64,000 nt of DNA from the NCBI RefSeq assembly GCF_009908295.1, contig NZ_JAAALO010000001.1:124001-188000 (forward strand). The letters run 5' to 3'. Below are positions 50,698 through 62,195 of the stretch, in pieces. How positions within the stretch are numbered: position 1 is the stretch's first letter; every line of letters begins with the position of its first letter. Both the position numbers and the translations under genes were made by a program. The notes under the pieces are model-generated. The model searched no databases, was not told where the DNA came from, and was given only the letters and a program-made list of their open reading frames with translations. Origin of the DNA: Micromonospora rubida. GTDB taxonomy: Bacteria > Actinomycetota > Actinomycetes > Mycobacteriales > Micromonosporaceae.

Positions 50698-51453
50698 ATG
50701 ACCGCTCCTGGCCAACCGAGCCAACACCAGCCCTACCCGAACCGGCCCACGGCTGGACCCCCGCCGTACGGGCCGGCGCAGATGCCGGGGGCGACCGTGC
50801 CCGCCCCGCGCAAGCGGCCAGCTTGGCTCGTGCCGACGCTGCTCGGCGTCGGTGCCATGGTGGCGATCTGCTGCGGCATCGGCATTGTCGGCGCGCTGCT
50901 CGGGGACTCGAAGCCGGCAAGCGAGTCGACCAGCGGCAAGGCCCCGGCGGCAGAGCCGGCGCGGACCGACACCACGCCCGAGCCGGCGGCCGCCAAGACC
51001 AGCGCTGCCCCGAAGAAGACCACCGCGCCGTCGCCCGCCGGTCCCAAGTCGTACGGGGTCGGGGACAAGGTGCGAGGGGGCGACTTCGAGTTCACCGTCA
51101 ACGGCGTCAAGTGCGGAATCTCGCAGGTCGGCGACTCGTTCCTGAACCACAAGGCCCAGGGCAGCTTCTGCCGGGTGAACATCACGGTGAAGAACGTGAC
51201 GAAGTCGGCTCACCTGTTCCATGCCGACGGCACGGTCACCGCCGAAGATGCCGCCGGGCGGACGTTCGACGCCGACGGGGAGGCCGCCATCTACGGGAAC
51301 GACGACGCCAAGGGCTTTCTCGACGAGATCAACCCGGGCAACTCGGTGCGGGCGAACGTCTTCTTCGACGTCCCGAAGGGCACGAAGCTCAAGACCGTCA
51401 CCTTCGACGCCGGCCTGTTCACCTTCGCCGCGGACGCCGTGGTGACCTTGTGA
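50698..51453 (+). CDS. DUF4352-domain membrane-anchored protein
   Basis: This 251-aa protein has a Pro/Gln-rich cytoplasmic tail, one transmembrane segment (residues about 42-68), an Ala/Thr/Pro-rich linker (70-118) and a C-terminal DUF4352 domain (120-251: GDKVRGGDFEFTVNGVKCG..., ending FTFAADAVVTL). It belongs to the DUF4352 exported proteins of actinomycetes, whose function is unknown. ATG at 50698. Confidence 0.88.
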   Translation: MTAPGQPSQHQPYPNRPTAGPPPYGPAQMPGATVPAPRKRPAWLVPTLLGVGAMVAICCGIGIVGALLGDSKPASESTSGKAPAAEPARTDTTPEPAAAKTSAAPKKTTAPSPAGPKSYGVGDKVRGGDFEFTVNGVKCGISQVGDSFLNHKAQGSFCRVNITVKNVTKSAHLFHADGTVTAEDAAGRTFDADGEAAIYGNDDAKGFLDEINPGNSVRANVFFDVPKGTKLKTVTFDAGLFTFAADAVVTL

Positions 51454-51512
51454 CGGCGGCCCGATAGGTTCCGTACTCGGGAGTGCGACACCGGCACGGT
51501 GTGGAGGATGCT

Positions 51513-51851
51513 GTGGACGAACTGACGGCCAGGGTGCGAGCGTTTGCCGAGGAGCGGGACTGGCAGCGGATCCACACGCCGAAGAACCTCGCCATGGCCC
51601 TCGCCGGCGAGGTCGGTGAGCTGCTGGCCGAGTTCCAGTGGCTGACGCCCGAGCAGGCCGCCGCCGTGATGGACGACGCCGAGGCCGGCGCCCGGGTCGA
51701 GGCGGAGATCGGCGACGTGATGATCTACCTGACCCGCCTCGCCGATGTGCTCGGTATCGACCTGTCGAAAGCGGCACTGACGAAGCTGGACGAAGTCGCC
51801 ACCCGCTATCCCGTCGTCGAGGCCAGGGGGTCGGCGGAGTCGGCGCGCTGA
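51513..51851 (+). CDS. MazG-like nucleotide pyrophosphohydrolase
   Basis: This 112-aa protein has the MazG/dCTPase helical motif: EERDWQRIHTPKNLAMALAGEVGELLAEFQWL with the ExxE pair and a second EIGDVMIYLTRLADVL (ExxD) pair. It hydrolyses noncanonical or excess dNTPs to NMP and PPi. The frame opens at 51483, but GTG at 51513 has GGAGG five bases upstream and fits the domain. It ends at a terminator nearly identical to that after the DUF397 gene. Confidence 0.88.
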   Translation: MDELTARVRAFAEERDWQRIHTPKNLAMALAGEVGELLAEFQWLTPEQAAAVMDDAEAGARVEAEIGDVMIYLTRLADVLGIDLSKAALTKLDEVATRYPVVEARGSAESAR

Positions 51852-51867
51852 GGCCGTACCAGGAGAG

Positions 51868-51902
51868 AGAGCGCGCCCGGCGGAGGCCGCCGGGCGCGCT
51901 CT
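51868..51902. terminator. Strong stem-loop terminator, near-twin of one at 48096
   Basis: The same 16-bp stem as at 48096 (AGAGCGCGCCCGGCGG) with an AGG loop lies between the convergent MazG and BASS genes, so it can act in both directions. Confidence 0.85.
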
Positions 51903-51912
51903 TCGGTCTACG

Positions 51913-52818
51913 TCACACCCGGCTGGGAGTCGCCAGCCGCTCGGTGCCCCCGGTCCCGGCCCGCACGCGGCGGGAGACGATGATGCCGAAGACGGCGGCG
52001 GTGAAGAACATGACGAATCCGTACGTCACCGACGGCATCGCCATCGTGGAGTTGTTGAGCAGCGTCGGGCTCATCCCGATGGTGATGGCCAGGCTGGCGT
52101 TGTGCAGGCCGATCTCGAAGGCCGAGGCGATCGACTCCCGCTCGCGAACCTTGAACAGGCGCGGGCCGAAGTAGCCGATCGCCATGCTGATCAGGTTGAA
52201 CGCCACCACCACGAGGATGATCTCCCCGAGGATGTCGAACACCTCCGCGCCCAGGCCGGCGATCACACCGGAGATCATCACGATCAGCGCCACCACCGAG
52301 AGGATCTTGACGGTGCGCTCCATGCGCTGTGCGGCGGCGGTGAACTTCGCGCGGATGGCCATGCCGATGGCGATCGGGATCAGGACCAGGGCGAACACCT
52401 GGATCACCTTGTCGAACTGGAGGCCGAGCGAGCTGTCCGACCCGACGAAGGCCGACACCGACAGGTTCACGATGATCGGCAGCGTGAACAGCGCCAGCAC
52501 CGAGTTCACCGCGGTCAGCGAGACGTTGAGCGCCAGGTCGCCCTTGAACAGGTGGCTGTAGAGGCTGGCCGTGCTGCCGCCGGGCGAGGCGGCGAGCAGC
52601 ATCATGCCGACCGCCAGCTCGGGGCGCAGGTTGAACACGACCACCAGGCCCAGGCAGATCGCCGGCAGGATCAGCATCTGGGAGACCAGGCAGATCACCA
52701 TCGCCTTGGGATATTTCACCACCCGGCGGAAGTCCTCAAGGGTCAGGGTGAGGCCGAGCCCGAGCATGACGATGCCCACGATGATGGGGAAAAGTAGGAG
52801 GACCGAATCACTACTCAT
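51913..52818 (-). CDS. Bile acid:sodium symporter-family (BASS) transporter
   Basis: This 301-aa integral membrane protein has about nine or ten transmembrane helices and BASS features such as GMMLLAASPGGSTASLYSHLFKGDLALNVSLTAVNS and EIGLHNASLAITIG. It is a sodium-coupled carrier for an organic anion; substrate unknown. ATG at 52818; a GTG 6 bp upstream is also possible and has a better-spaced AAGG. Its stop is 10 bp past the shared terminator. Confidence 0.88.
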   Translation of the reverse strand: MSSDSVLLLFPIIVGIVMLGLGLTLTLEDFRRVVKYPKAMVICLVSQMLILPAICLGLVVVFNLRPELAVGMMLLAASPGGSTASLYSHLFKGDLALNVSLTAVNSVLALFTLPIIVNLSVSAFVGSDSSLGLQFDKVIQVFALVLIPIAIGMAIRAKFTAAAQRMERTVKILSVVALIVMISGVIAGLGAEVFDILGEIILVVVAFNLISMAIGYFGPRLFKVRERESIASAFEIGLHNASLAITIGMSPTLLNNSTMAMPSVTYGFVMFFTAAVFGIIVSRRVRAGTGGTERLATPSRV

Positions 52819-53361
52819 GATCACTCTGCCTTCTGGTCGTAAGAGATCCATGAGTTTCACATCGGTGATCGACGCCATACTTCTCGGAACTTGCCCTGTG
52901 CGGGGCCGGTATCCGCGCCAAGTGCACAGTGGACCATGGCGACGTAAAACGGCAGGTGGCGCTGGTTCGCGTTCTCGCGCAGGCGAAAGCGACATCCTGG
53001 TGATTGCGCCCCGGATCCGGTCGGGGACCTGTCCAGCGGCCCCTATGGAGCTGCCCCGTCCACGCGCCCACTCCACCGACAGCACAAACGGGGCAGTTCC
53101 ACAGGGACCGAAGGAGGGCAGGCCGACCCGGCGAAGACCGACCCCGGCGAAGACCGACCCAGGGGCCGCCCCCGGCAGGGGCCGGCGTGGGCGGTGGCCA
53201 GGAACGCACCTGCCCGGGCGGCGATGGAGACCGCCTCGCCCATTCCGCCGCGCCGATGGGATGCGTCAGGACTCGTACCGATCGTCGATGCGATCCCGCG
53301 CCTGCGCCTCTTCTTGCCTACCCTGGTCGCGAACCGGCCCTGAACGCCCCGAGGCCGGCAC
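52819..53361. other. Gene-free 543-bp interval
   Basis: No convincing gene on either strand. It holds the promoter of the BASS gene, an inverted repeat CTGCCCCGT / ACGGGGCAG flanking about 35 bp (roughly 53050-53100), and an exact 16-bp tandem duplication CCCGGCGAAGACCGAC at 53128-53159. Confidence 0.6.
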
Positions 53362-55542
53362 TCAGGTCAGTTGCCGCTGGACGAGGCGGCTGGTCAGAAA
53401 AGGGCTGGGCGTGCCGTGCCAGAGCACCGTCAGCCCGTCGCGGGGCCGGGTGGCGGCGACGAAGAGCAGCGACCGGTCCCGTTGGCGTTCGCGCTGGTAA
53501 CGCTTGGGGTCGGCGTCGCGGTACCGGTTGATCATCTGCCGTGGCACCAGCCCGTCGCTCACGCCGGCGATGATCATGCGCTGATACTCAAGGCCCTTGA
53601 AGCGGTGCATGGTGCCGACATGGACGCCGTCGGGCTGCTTCGGGCCGTCCGGGCCGATCTCCACGGCCGGCAGGCCGGCGGCTCCGAGGCGGCTGATCAC
53701 GTCCGCCGCCAGCTCCTTCGTGGGTACGCAGACGGCCACCGAGCCGTCGGCGGGATCGCCCCAGCTGTGCAGCTGCTCGACGATCAGGTCGCGTTCCTGG
53801 GCCCAGGTCGACGCGCCCCGGAACACCGGTCGGCCTCCCCTCAGCAGGGAGCGGTACCCCGCCAGGTCCTCCTCGCCGCCGTCGAGGTCGTCGTACACCT
53901 CCCCGGTCATGATCTGAAGAGCGTCGGCCAGGATCTGGCGGGTGGTGCGGTAGCTCAGCGTGAGCCGCGACGATCGGCCCCGGATGTTGACGCCGAGGCT
54001 GCTCAACGTGACGTGGTTGTCGTAGATGCGCTGGTGGGTGTCGCCGGTGAGGAACATGTCGTCGGGGCCCGGAGCGACCATGGCCCGCAGCATCTTCCAG
54101 TGGGCCGCGCTGAGGTCCTGCGCCTCGTCGACGACCACATGCCGGTAGCGCGGTCGGTAGAACCCGCCGGACGACTCGCCCGTCACACCGCCGTTGTGCG
54201 CGGTGCGGTCCATCTCGAGGCGGGCGGCCCGCTGGGCGACCTGCCGCCAGGTCCACACCCCCTGCCCCTCCAGCCAGGTGGTGAACCGTTCGGTGAGGTG
54301 CCAGATCTGGTCCCGCTCGATCCGGGTCAGGCTACGACCACGGTTGGGGCGACGGGCCCGGAAGTACTCCGTCCGGGAGGTGAGCACCTGGCCGAGGACC
54401 ACCTGGATCCACTCGGCGGCCAGGAACTCGGCGTCCCAGCCGGCGTCCCCGGTCTCGACGAGGAAGTCCGCCCACAGGTCGGGGACGCGGTTGTCGTCGA
54501 CCACCCGCCGGCTGCCGCCCGCCTTCGCCTCGGTCACCACCCGGCTGGCCAGCCGGTCGATGTTGACGATGTCGACCCGCGACACCAGCTCCTGCCCGCC
54601 GAGGGCCAGCAGTCGGGTCTTCAGGTCCGCGGCGAGATTCCGGTTGAAGGTGGTCAACAGGATCGGCTTGTCCGCCCCGGCGGGCAACTGCCGGACGAGG
54701 TGCGCGACCCGGTGCAGGGCGACGATCGTCTTGCCCGTGCCCGGCCCGCCGCCGATCCGGGCCGGCCCCTTGTACCTGCGCTCGACCAGCTTCCGCTGCG
54801 TCGGGTGGAGGAAGATCTGCCACCGCTCGAACGCCTCGCCGAGCATCCCCTGCAACGCCTCGTCGTCGGAGGTCACCTGCGTGGCGGGGCGTTCCACCGC
54901 GGTCTCGAAGTCCTGCTGGTCCACCGGGTCGTCGGCGCGCACCGGATCGGTGACCTGGTGGAGCACCTGGTCGTAGGGGGCGCCGTCGAAGAGCGCGAAG
55001 AGCACGTCGGTGGTGAGCTGGGGCGCCCGGTCGAGCAGTTCCAGCAGCTCGGACTCGGCGGTGAGAACGCGGATCTGCGGCAGCAGCGGCTCGGCGACGC
55101 CGAGCTCCAGCAGCTGGCCGTCGGTGTACGCGGCGAAGAGCGGCTTGCGGGCCGGCTCGGGCTCCTCGGCCGGCGGGACGACCCGGCCGACGATGCTGTC
55201 ACCCACCGGCGTCAGGTCGACGACCTCGATGCCGCCGGTGATCCGGTTGATCCGGTACGCGTACCGGCTGAGGTCGTCGTACACCTCGCCACGGTGCTTG
55301 ACCGCGACGAGCAGGTAGTCGCGTCCGGCGATGTGCAGCAGCAGGGCCCGGTAGTCCTTGTTGACCCGGGCGGACATCAGCCGCGAGTCACCGCTGAGCG
55401 ATTTCAGGTTGAGCCCGGGGTTCTCCGGGTTGTGCCGGAACTTGTGCATGAACTCGTAGACCGCGCCGATGTCGGCGCGGGTGAGCTTCATGACCTCCTT
55501 GTCGGCGCGGTCCAGCATCCGCAGGATTGCCCCGGTGCTCAT
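53362..55542 (-). CDS. SF1 (UvrD-like) helicase with RelE/ParE-like N-terminal domain
   Basis: This 726-aa protein couples a toxin-like fold to a helicase. Residues about 14-100 ([19 protein letters not shown]...[29 protein letters not shown]) resemble a RelE/ParE-type domain. A linker leads to an SF1 core with Walker [10 protein letters not shown] (264-272), Walker B VDEAQD with D472-E473, GDTHQRIYD (motif III) and a C-terminal DGLxxxR-type region with [16 protein letters not shown] at 55542 overlaps by 4 bp the stop of the 2147-aa helicase gene, so both are made together. A DNA-translocating defence or repair role is likely; toxin activity of the N-terminus is untested. Confidence 0.88.
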   Translation of the reverse strand: MSTGAILRMLDRADKEVMKLTRADIGAVYEFMHKFRHNPENPGLNLKSLSGDSRLMSARVNKDYRALLLHIAGRDYLLVAVKHRGEVYDDLSRYAYRINRITGGIEVVDLTPVGDSIVGRVVPPAEEPEPARKPLFAAYTDGQLLELGVAEPLLPQIRVLTAESELLELLDRAPQLTTDVLFALFDGAPYDQVLHQVTDPVRADDPVDQQDFETAVERPATQVTSDDEALQGMLGEAFERWQIFLHPTQRKLVERRYKGPARIGGGPGTGKTIVALHRVAHLVRQLPAGADKPILLTTFNRNLAADLKTRLLALGGQELVSRVDIVNIDRLASRVVTEAKAGGSRRVVDDNRVPDLWADFLVETGDAGWDAEFLAAEWIQVVLGQVLTSRTEYFRARRPNRGRSLTRIERDQIWHLTERFTTWLEGQGVWTWRQVAQRAARLEMDRTAHNGGVTGESSGGFYRPRYRHVVVDEAQDLSAAHWKMLRAMVAPGPDDMFLTGDTHQRIYDNHVTLSSLGVNIRGRSSRLTLSYRTTRQILADALQIMTGEVYDDLDGGEEDLAGYRSLLRGGRPVFRGASTWAQERDLIVEQLHSWGDPADGSVAVCVPTKELAADVISRLGAAGLPAVEIGPDGPKQPDGVHVGTMHRFKGLEYQRMIIAGVSDGLVPRQMINRYRDADPKRYQRERQRDRSLLFVAATRPRDGLTVLWHGTPSPFLTSRLVQRQLT

Positions 55543-58500
55543 CGACGTTCTCCCCCGCTCGTCGCCCTGATCTGTGCCGCCAGCTCGTCGACCGACCACT
55601 CCCGCGCGGTGCGCGCGCGCCAGCCGGCGTCCGCGTACGCCCGGTCGCGGTCTTCGGTCTCCGGGTCGTCGGGTCGGCCGGCGAGCACGATCGCGATGCG
55701 CTGCTCGGGCCAGGCCAACTCGGCCTGCCAGCCCTGGTCCCCCAGCTCGTAGCCGGCGACGGGCGTGGGAACGTTCTGCCGCGCGAGCTGCTGCACCAAC
55801 AGCTCCAGGGTGCTCTCGTCCCGGTCGAGGTAGCGGAGGATGTCCCGCCATGGCGAGGAGTCGTCGACCGGCTCCGGCCCGGCGGGCACCGGTTGCGCCG
55901 CGACGCCGAGCCAGGTCGCGGTCTCCTCGTCCAGCGGCATCGCACGCTGGATCAGGGCGAGCCCGGTGCCCTCGGTCACCGCCATCGACGCGGGCTCGAA
56001 GGCGTCCAGGGCCGAGGCGGCGAGCTGGCCGGCGTCGCCACCGCCGGGCAGCAGGAACTGGATGATGTTGCCCCAGGTCAGCCAGGCGGCCCAGCGTTCC
56101 CGGTGCCCGGGGCCGGACACCGCGGCCGGCAGGTCGTCGAGGACGGCGAGCGCCGACCACGTCGGCAGCGGCTTGCTACGCCCGTCGACGACGACGATCA
56201 CCGGGCAGTCCGCGTTGTCCCGCGCGCGGGCGACGATGATGTGGCGTGCGGTGGGGGCGGGCAGGGGCTGGCCGCGCAGCGCCGCGAGCAGCCGTTCCGA
56301 AACGCCGTTCGAGTCGGTGGTGGTGTTTTCCCGGGCCTGCTTGAGCAGGCCGCCGAGGGTCGCTTCGGCCCTGCGCTGCCAGCGGGTCAGGTCTGGCTCG
56401 GCGAGGAAGCGCAGCAACTGCTCGATCGGGTTCACCCAGATGCTCTCTTCGAGCTCGTTCGGGTCCACGCCGGGGAGGAAGCTGCGGTACCGCTCCCGGG
56501 CCGCCTGCTTGCAGACGCCGCCGTACGGGGTCCACCGTCCCTGGCCGTCGGTGCCGCCCCAGGTCTTGACGTCGTCCCAGGTGCCGGCGAAGACCAGGTA
56601 GCCGTGCGCGCGCAGCCGGGCCCGCTTCTCCGCGTCGTCGGCGAGCCGGTTGTGCTGGACGGAGGCGTGGTACTTGAAGCCGTCGAGGTAGACGACCACC
56701 TCCGGCGACGCGCCGTCGAGGCGGGTGAAGTGCACGTCGGGGCGGGTGCCCCGGATGGTGTTCTGCAGCTTCATCTGCCAGTGGGTGACGCCCCGCCCGC
56801 CGTCCCGGACGAACCTCAGGTCGGCGACGCGTGCGCCGTCGTGGTCGGTGCGCCGGTCGATGCGCAGCCCCGAGCCGGGGGTCTCACCGAGGGCGAGCAG
56901 CTTGGTGAGGAAGCGCATCTCCAGCTCGCTCTCCACCTGATGGATCAGCGAGATCTCGTCGGTGCGGACGTCCCGCTCGACCTCCCAGTTGTCGAGGAGC
57001 CGGTCGAGCATGCCCAGCGCCGCGTCGCGACTCATCAGCGCGAACTCCTCGTTGCGGGCGTAACGCAGGAGGCAGCGGTGGCACACCGCCTTGGCCTCGT
57101 GCCGGCAGTCGCAGTCGGCGATCCGCTGCCGGGCCAGCTCCAGCACGCGGCGGAACTCCGCCGGCGCGGCCAGGCGGTGCAGGTAGCCGGTGCCCTGCGG
57201 CTGGGTGTCATAGACGACGACGAAGTTGCGCGTGCCCTCGCTCTGCTCGTCGGGCATGGTGGCCGACACGATCTGAAGGTGCGCCGGGTCGCCGCCGTAC
57301 TGCGCGGCGATGCCGAGGCGGACGGCGGCGGCGAACGAGACGAGCCGTTCCGCCACCATGGCGGTGGCCACGGGGATCAGGATGCGCAGCGCCTCGGTCT
57401 CCAGCTCGTGGGCCAGGATGAGATCCACATGGGTGTCCGACGTCGCCGGCGAGCGACGGTACGGACACCACGGCAGGTGGTGTTCGGCGCCCTGCACGAC
57501 CGTCGCCCCGGAGGCCTGCGCGGCGAGCTGCTGACTGACCGCCGGGACGCCGTCCACCGTGGTGCCGCCGCACGACGTACAGGTGTGGAACCGGTTGATC
57601 CTGACCTCGTCGCCGGCGAACGCCTCGGCGGTCCGGTCGTAGCGCTGGGCGCCGAGGTTGAAGTGGCGGATCATGGCGTGCCGGCTGTAGTCGACGCCGA
57701 AGGTGTCGTGCGCGTGCCGCCACGAGGAGTCGACCCGGTCCGGGTCGATGTCGACGGCCGTGGTGGTGGCGTAGAAGCGGCGGTCCCGGTCGTCGCTGTC
57801 GTCGCGGATCCGCGCGTCGTCGCGCTTGTCGCGGCTGCGCACCCGGGTCGGCTGGAGCACCTGGAACAGCCGCCCGTGGTCGGCGATGCCCCGGTCCTTG
57901 CAGCGCGGGCAGGGGCTGGTGTCCTCCTTCGCCAGGTGGGTGCGGACGTAGCCACACTGGGCGCAGACCCGCCACTGCTCGTACGCGGGCCGGTCGGCCG
58001 GGCCCACGTCGAGCCCGGAGATCTCGTGCTTGTAGCCCCGGACGTAGTAGCTGTTGCCGGGGGCGATCTCCACCAGGGCCTGCCGGGCCGGGCGGGCGTA
58101 CTCCCGCAGCTCGCTGTGGAACCGGCGGTCCCCGTCGGCCTTGTCCTCCCAGGTGAGGGTGGCTTCGAGGTCGGTGCGGGAGTCGATGAGGGCATAGTTC
58201 GGCAGCAGCCCGAACTCGACCATGGTGCCGTGCGCGGCGGCCCCGCTGACCTCCCGCAGCCGGCGGCGGACGGCGCCCTGCTCCGCCTTGAGCATCTTCA
58301 GCTCGCGGGCGTGGTCCGGGTCGCTGGACACCAGCGTCCCACGGGCGGCGGCGATCTCCTGGAGCCGACGCCGCAGGTCGGCCAGCCGCGCCTCCCAGGT
58401 CTCGTCGGCCTCCTTGACCCGGTGGACGATGCCGTCGCCCGCGAACTCCCGCAGCCGGTCGGCGGCGTCCGGCAGGACCTTGTCGCCGAAGAGCGCCAGG

Positions 58501-61500
58501 AACTGCTCGACCAGGCGGGACCCGTCGCGCCGGCCGGCCTCGGCGAGGCTCGTGAGCCAGCCGGTCGGGCCGAAGAGGAGGTGCGCCCGCCGGGGCATCG
58601 GCAGCACCCCGGCCAGCCGGCCACGGGCCGCCAGGTCGATCAGGTGGGCCAGGTACTGCCGGCGCAGGATCTCCACGGCCGACAGGAAACAACCGGGCGG
58701 CACGATCTGCCCGGCGATCATGTCCCGGGGGTCGGTGAGGTAGTAGCGGTCCCGCTCGGTGCGGCCGACCAGGGTCAGCACCAGCGCGTTGCCGCTCCTG
58801 CGGCCGGCCCGGCCGGCCCGCTGCACGTAGTTGGCCGGCCCGTGCGGGAGCGAGGCCAGCACCACCGCCGACAGCTCCCCGATGTCGATGCCCATCTCCA
58901 GGGTGGGCGTGCAGGACAGCACGTTCGGGTCGGTGTACCGCGTGCCCTCCCGGAACTGCTTCTCCACGGTTTCCCGCTGGTGGCGGGTGAGCATGCCGGT
59001 GTGCTCGCCCGTCACCACGCGGAACACCTGCCGCTCCAGGTAGAGCCGCCGGTAGTAGTCGTCCGAGGCGGTGTCGTCGTGGGCCGCCCGCAGGCTGCCC
59101 CGGCAGCGGTACTGCCGGCACGGCTGGTCGATCCAGTCGGCCACCCGGTCGGGATGCTCGGTCTGCTGCCAGTGACAGGTGTCGCAGCCGACCCCGGCCA
59201 CCACGGCGGCCTCGTCGTCGAGCCGGGTGACCCGCAGGTGACCGGGCATCAGCCCGTACACCGTGTTGCCGTCCTCGGTGTCGCCGGCGGCCACGATGCC
59301 GGCCGCGGCCAGGGCGGGCAGCAGCCGGGCGAGGTACCCGGCGGTGTCGCCGAGGTCGAGGCCGAGGCAGCGGGACGTCCAGTCCTGGTACCAGTTCCCG
59401 CGCGCGGTGACCACGTCGAACTCCGAGCGCGACTTCGGCGACGCGAGCAGGAACGCGGGCGCCGACAGGCCCCTGGGGAAGGCCGGCATGCCGGACGGGC
59501 GACCACCCCAGACCTGCCACCGGGTCCCGCCCCGCCGCAGGTACGGCACCAGCCACTCGTGGTAGACCGCGCCCCGGGTCCGCAGCCGCTCCAACAGGCC
59601 ACGCAGGAAGGCCAGATAGCGGGCGTCGTCCGGCGGGTCGGCGTCGAGCCGGTCGGCACCTCGCCGGTCGGCGCCGGTCAGGTCCACGTCCCGGCAGATC
59701 GCGGCCGCCCCGGCGGGGTCGTCGAGGGCGACCTCCACGGCGACGCTGCGGGTCAGTTCCAGGGTCCGGCCCTGCCGGGAGCGCAGCCCGGTCTCCATGA
59801 CGGCGGCGAAGACGAGCCGCTCGCTGATTAGTTCCCAGGTGTCCCGGCTGCCGGTGTGCTCCCCGGCCAGCAGGCTGTCGACGCCCGGCTGGTCGTGCAG
59901 GTCGGGCGGCACGACGGTGCAGAGGATCTCCGGCTGCGCAGCCGCCTCGACCATGTCGGCGACGAGGTCGTCCAGCCCGACCGGCTCGCCCGGCCGCAGC
60001 TGGTCGGCGAGCAGGGTGCGCAGCGAGAAGGCGTACGAGCGGTTCGCGACGAAGCCGGCGCGGTGCGCGGCGTCCTGGACGGAGTCGTTGAACAGCAGCG
60101 TCTTGCGCTCCGCGTCGTCCAGCTCGCCGCCGGTGAAGAGCTGCGTGATCGCCACCGAGGCGAGGGTGGCCAGGCCGGCGCCGAGGAACCGGATGCCGTG
60201 GTCAAGCTGGCAGGACGGGCAGCGGTCCTTCTCCGCCGCGTCGACGCCGAGGACATCGCCGAGCACCACGATCTCGTCGTCGCCCACCTGCCGGTCCCGC
60301 TGCTCGTCGAAGGGGCGCACCCGCCGGCCGTACTCCAACACCAGCAGGCCGGCGGGGCGCTGTCGAACCTCGTCGTCGGTCGCGGCGATCAACGCGCGGA
60401 TCCGGCGCTTGTCCCGCCCGACGCTGGCCCGGTAGATCTTGTCCGGGTCGGTCTCCAACTCCTGCGGATCCTTCTCCGGTGACAAGGCCATCCAGCCGGA
60501 CCGACCGCAGTGCCGGCAGTAGACGGCCGGCAGCCGGGGATGACGGTTGTCGGCGACCACCGTGTCGGCGACCGGCGCGTAGGGGTCCAGCTCGCGCGGG
60601 GCCTCGCCGTACCAGCCGAAGGCGGCCTGGTGGGAGGTGCCGCGCAGCAGCCGGGAGACCGCGCGTACCCACAGGTGGGTCTCGATGTTGAGCAGCGGCC
60701 GGCGGATGTCCTCCGGGTTGCGCGCCATGGCGAGCAGGCCGACGAACCGCGCGAGCGCCCTGGCGGTGATCTCGGGCCGCGTCCTCATCGCGCTGCCCCA
60801 GCCGGTGGCGTTCTTGCGCGGCAACTCCTCGATGATCTCTTCGAGGGTGCACGGCCGGGCGTGCAGCGAGTCGAGCACCGCCTTGGTGAGCGGATGCTGC
60901 CGCAGCAGGTCACCGAGACGGGTCGGGTTGTCGAGACAGCGCTCGCCGAGCATCAGCTCGGCCACCTCGGCCATCATCTTCTCGGGGTCGCGGTCGTCGA
61001 CGGCCGCGAGCTGCTCCGGGCTGGGCAGGGGCAGGCTGAAGTCCTGGCGGGCCACGAACTCTCCGGGCTCGTAGCGGTCCTCCCCCACCAGGGAACCGGC
61101 GTCGAAGGCGACGCCGAAGACCTGCTCGGCGACCTCAAGGATCGCCGTACGCCCGTCCCGGCCGCCGCCCTCGCCGAGGGTGGCGGAGGTGGCCACCGGG
61201 CAGATCGGCCCGAGCGGGCGGTCCGGCTCGTCCAGGCCGAGCGCGGCGGCGAGCCGCCGCAGCAGCATCGCCACGTCGGTGCCCTGCGCGCCGTCGTAGG
61301 TGTGGAACTCGTCGAGCACCACGTACGCCGGTTCGGCCCCCTCCCACAGCGGCAGGTCGTCGGCGCGCTGGAGCAGCAGGTCGAGCATCTTGTAGTTGGT
61401 GATGAGAACGTCGGGCGGGGTGCGGCGCATCTCCGACCGCTTGGTGAACACGTGCGGGTACTCGATGGCCGCGACGTCACCGATGTAGAGGCCGGCGGTG

Positions 61501-61982
61501 ATCCCGTGCAGCGCCGGGTCGGCGAGCATCTCGTCGATGCGCTGCGCCTGGTCGGTGGCCAGGGCGTTCATCGGGTACAGCAGGATCGCCTTGATCCCGG
61601 CCCTCCCCTGCTGCCGCCGTCGGCGACAGTGGTCCAGCACCGGGATCAGGAACGACTCGGTCTTGCCGGAGCCGGTGCCGGTGGTGACGAGGGTCGGCTC
61701 GGCCGCCTTGCCCTTCGTCGACAGCCGGGCGAACGCCTTCGCCTGGTGCAGGTAGGGGCTGAATTCGGCCGGCGCCCAGTCGAGGCTCGCCCGCCAGTCG
61801 CCCTCGGCCGGGCGGAAGGGGGTGCGGATCCGCAGGTACGGCCCGCGGAAGATGCCCTGCTCGCGGTGCGAGAGGAAGCCCTCCAGGCCCTGGCGTACGC
61901 CGTCTTCGGTCAGGCCGAAGGTGGTGGTCAGGTACTGGGTGAGGGTCCGGCGCAGGATATCGGCGGCGATGGTCGGCCTCAT
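55539..61982 (-). CDS. Giant DEAD/DEAH helicase with DUF1998-like zinc regions (DruE/MrfA-like)
   Basis: This 2147-aa protein has an SF2 core: Walker A TGTGSGKT (Gly102-Thr108), DEFH box (224-227) and SATLG (motif III, 266-270). Helicase C-terminal motifs occur near 1120-1160 ([27 protein letters not shown]). Zinc-type CxxC pairs lie near 510, 610, 1400 and 1530 (CRHCG, CPSCQ, CAQCG/CPRC, CTSCGG). A DUF1998-like region ([14 protein letters not shown] then CHRCLLRY) lies near 1650-1720, and a C-terminal part (DVHFTRLDG...[11 protein letters not shown], near 1840) recalls Vsr/PD-(D/E)XK-like folds. Size and order recall DruE of Druantia and MrfA, but no other Druantia subunit is present. ATG at 61982. 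Function inferred. Confidence 0.85.
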   Translation of the reverse strand: MRPTIAADILRRTLTQYLTTTFGLTEDGVRQGLEGFLSHREQGIFRGPYLRIRTPFRPAEGDWRASLDWAPAEFSPYLHQAKAFARLSTKGKAAEPTLVTTGTGSGKTESFLIPVLDHCRRRRQQGRAGIKAILLYPMNALATDQAQRIDEMLADPALHGITAGLYIGDVAAIEYPHVFTKRSEMRRTPPDVLITNYKMLDLLLQRADDLPLWEGAEPAYVVLDEFHTYDGAQGTDVAMLLRRLAAALGLDEPDRPLGPICPVATSATLGEGGGRDGRTAILEVAEQVFGVAFDAGSLVGEDRYEPGEFVARQDFSLPLPSPEQLAAVDDRDPEKMMAEVAELMLGERCLDNPTRLGDLLRQHPLTKAVLDSLHARPCTLEEIIEELPRKNATGWGSAMRTRPEITARALARFVGLLAMARNPEDIRRPLLNIETHLWVRAVSRLLRGTSHQAAFGWYGEAPRELDPYAPVADTVVADNRHPRLPAVYCRHCGRSGWMALSPEKDPQELETDPDKIYRASVGRDKRRIRALIAATDDEVRQRPAGLLVLEYGRRVRPFDEQRDRQVGDDEIVVLGDVLGVDAAEKDRCPSCQLDHGIRFLGAGLATLASVAITQLFTGGELDDAERKTLLFNDSVQDAAHRAGFVANRSYAFSLRTLLADQLRPGEPVGLDDLVADMVEAAAQPEILCTVVPPDLHDQPGVDSLLAGEHTGSRDTWELISERLVFAAVMETGLRSRQGRTLELTRSVAVEVALDDPAGAAAICRDVDLTGADRRGADRLDADPPDDARYLAFLRGLLERLRTRGAVYHEWLVPYLRRGGTRWQVWGGRPSGMPAFPRGLSAPAFLLASPKSRSEFDVVTARGNWYQDWTSRCLGLDLGDTAGYLARLLPALAAAGIVAAGDTEDGNTVYGLMPGHLRVTRLDDEAAVVAGVGCDTCHWQQTEHPDRVADWIDQPCRQYRCRGSLRAAHDDTASDDYYRRLYLERQVFRVVTGEHTGMLTRHQRETVEKQFREGTRYTDPNVLSCTPTLEMGIDIGELSAVVLASLPHGPANYVQRAGRAGRRSGNALVLTLVGRTERDRYYLTDPRDMIAGQIVPPGCFLSAVEILRRQYLAHLIDLAARGRLAGVLPMPRRAHLLFGPTGWLTSLAEAGRRDGSRLVEQFLALFGDKVLPDAADRLREFAGDGIVHRVKEADETWEARLADLRRRLQEIAAARGTLVSSDPDHARELKMLKAEQGAVRRRLREVSGAAAHGTMVEFGLLPNYALIDSRTDLEATLTWEDKADGDRRFHSELREYARPARQALVEIAPGNSYYVRGYKHEISGLDVGPADRPAYEQWRVCAQCGYVRTHLAKEDTSPCPRCKDRGIADHGRLFQVLQPTRVRSRDKRDDARIRDDSDDRDRRFYATTTAVDIDPDRVDSSWRHAHDTFGVDYSRHAMIRHFNLGAQRYDRTAEAFAGDEVRINRFHTCTSCGGTTVDGVPAVSQQLAAQASGATVVQGAEHHLPWCPYRRSPATSDTHVDLILAHELETEALRILIPVATAMVAERLVSFAAAVRLGIAAQYGGDPAHLQIVSATMPDEQSEGTRNFVVVYDTQPQGTGYLHRLAAPAEFRRVLELARQRIADCDCRHEAKAVCHRCLLRYARNEEFALMSRDAALGMLDRLLDNWEVERDVRTDEISLIHQVESELEMRFLTKLLALGETPGSGLRIDRRTDHDGARVADLRFVRDGGRGVTHWQMKLQNTIRGTRPDVHFTRLDGASPEVVVYLDGFKYHASVQHNRLADDAEKRARLRAHGYLVFAGTWDDVKTWGGTDGQGRWTPYGGVCKQAARERYRSFLPGVDPNELEESIWVNPIEQLLRFLAEPDLTRWQRRAEATLGGLLKQARENTTTDSNGVSERLLAALRGQPLPAPTARHIIVARARDNADCPVIVVVDGRSKPLPTWSALAVLDDLPAAVSGPGHRERWAAWLTWGNIIQFLLPGGGDAGQLAASALDAFEPASMAVTEGTGLALIQRAMPLDEETATWLGVAAQPVPAGPEPVDDSSPWRDILRYLDRDESTLELLVQQLARQNVPTPVAGYELGDQGWQAELAWPEQRIAIVLAGRPDDPETEDRDRAYADAGWRARTAREWSVDELAAQIRATSGGERR

Positions 61983-62195
61983 GAGCGGATCACCCGGGGC
62001 ATGCTACGTCAGCATCCACTGTGGTTAGAGCGCTCCTCAGTGGATCATGAGTCGGGTTCGCGACAATTCGCGGCATGGATCATCGCCTTGGTTCTCCTGA
62101 GCCGGAACAAGGTGGACATCGACCGCTTCCTGCCCGTGGCATGATCTGAGTCCCGGTTCATCGGGTGTTCGTGCGGATCTCGGGGAGAGCGGCAG

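Noticed and set aside
55527..59831. A 1434-aa open frame on the + strand opposite the giant helicase
   Set aside because: Composition is Val/Gly/Arg/Pro repeats with no motif; the minus-strand frame shows the helicase motifs.
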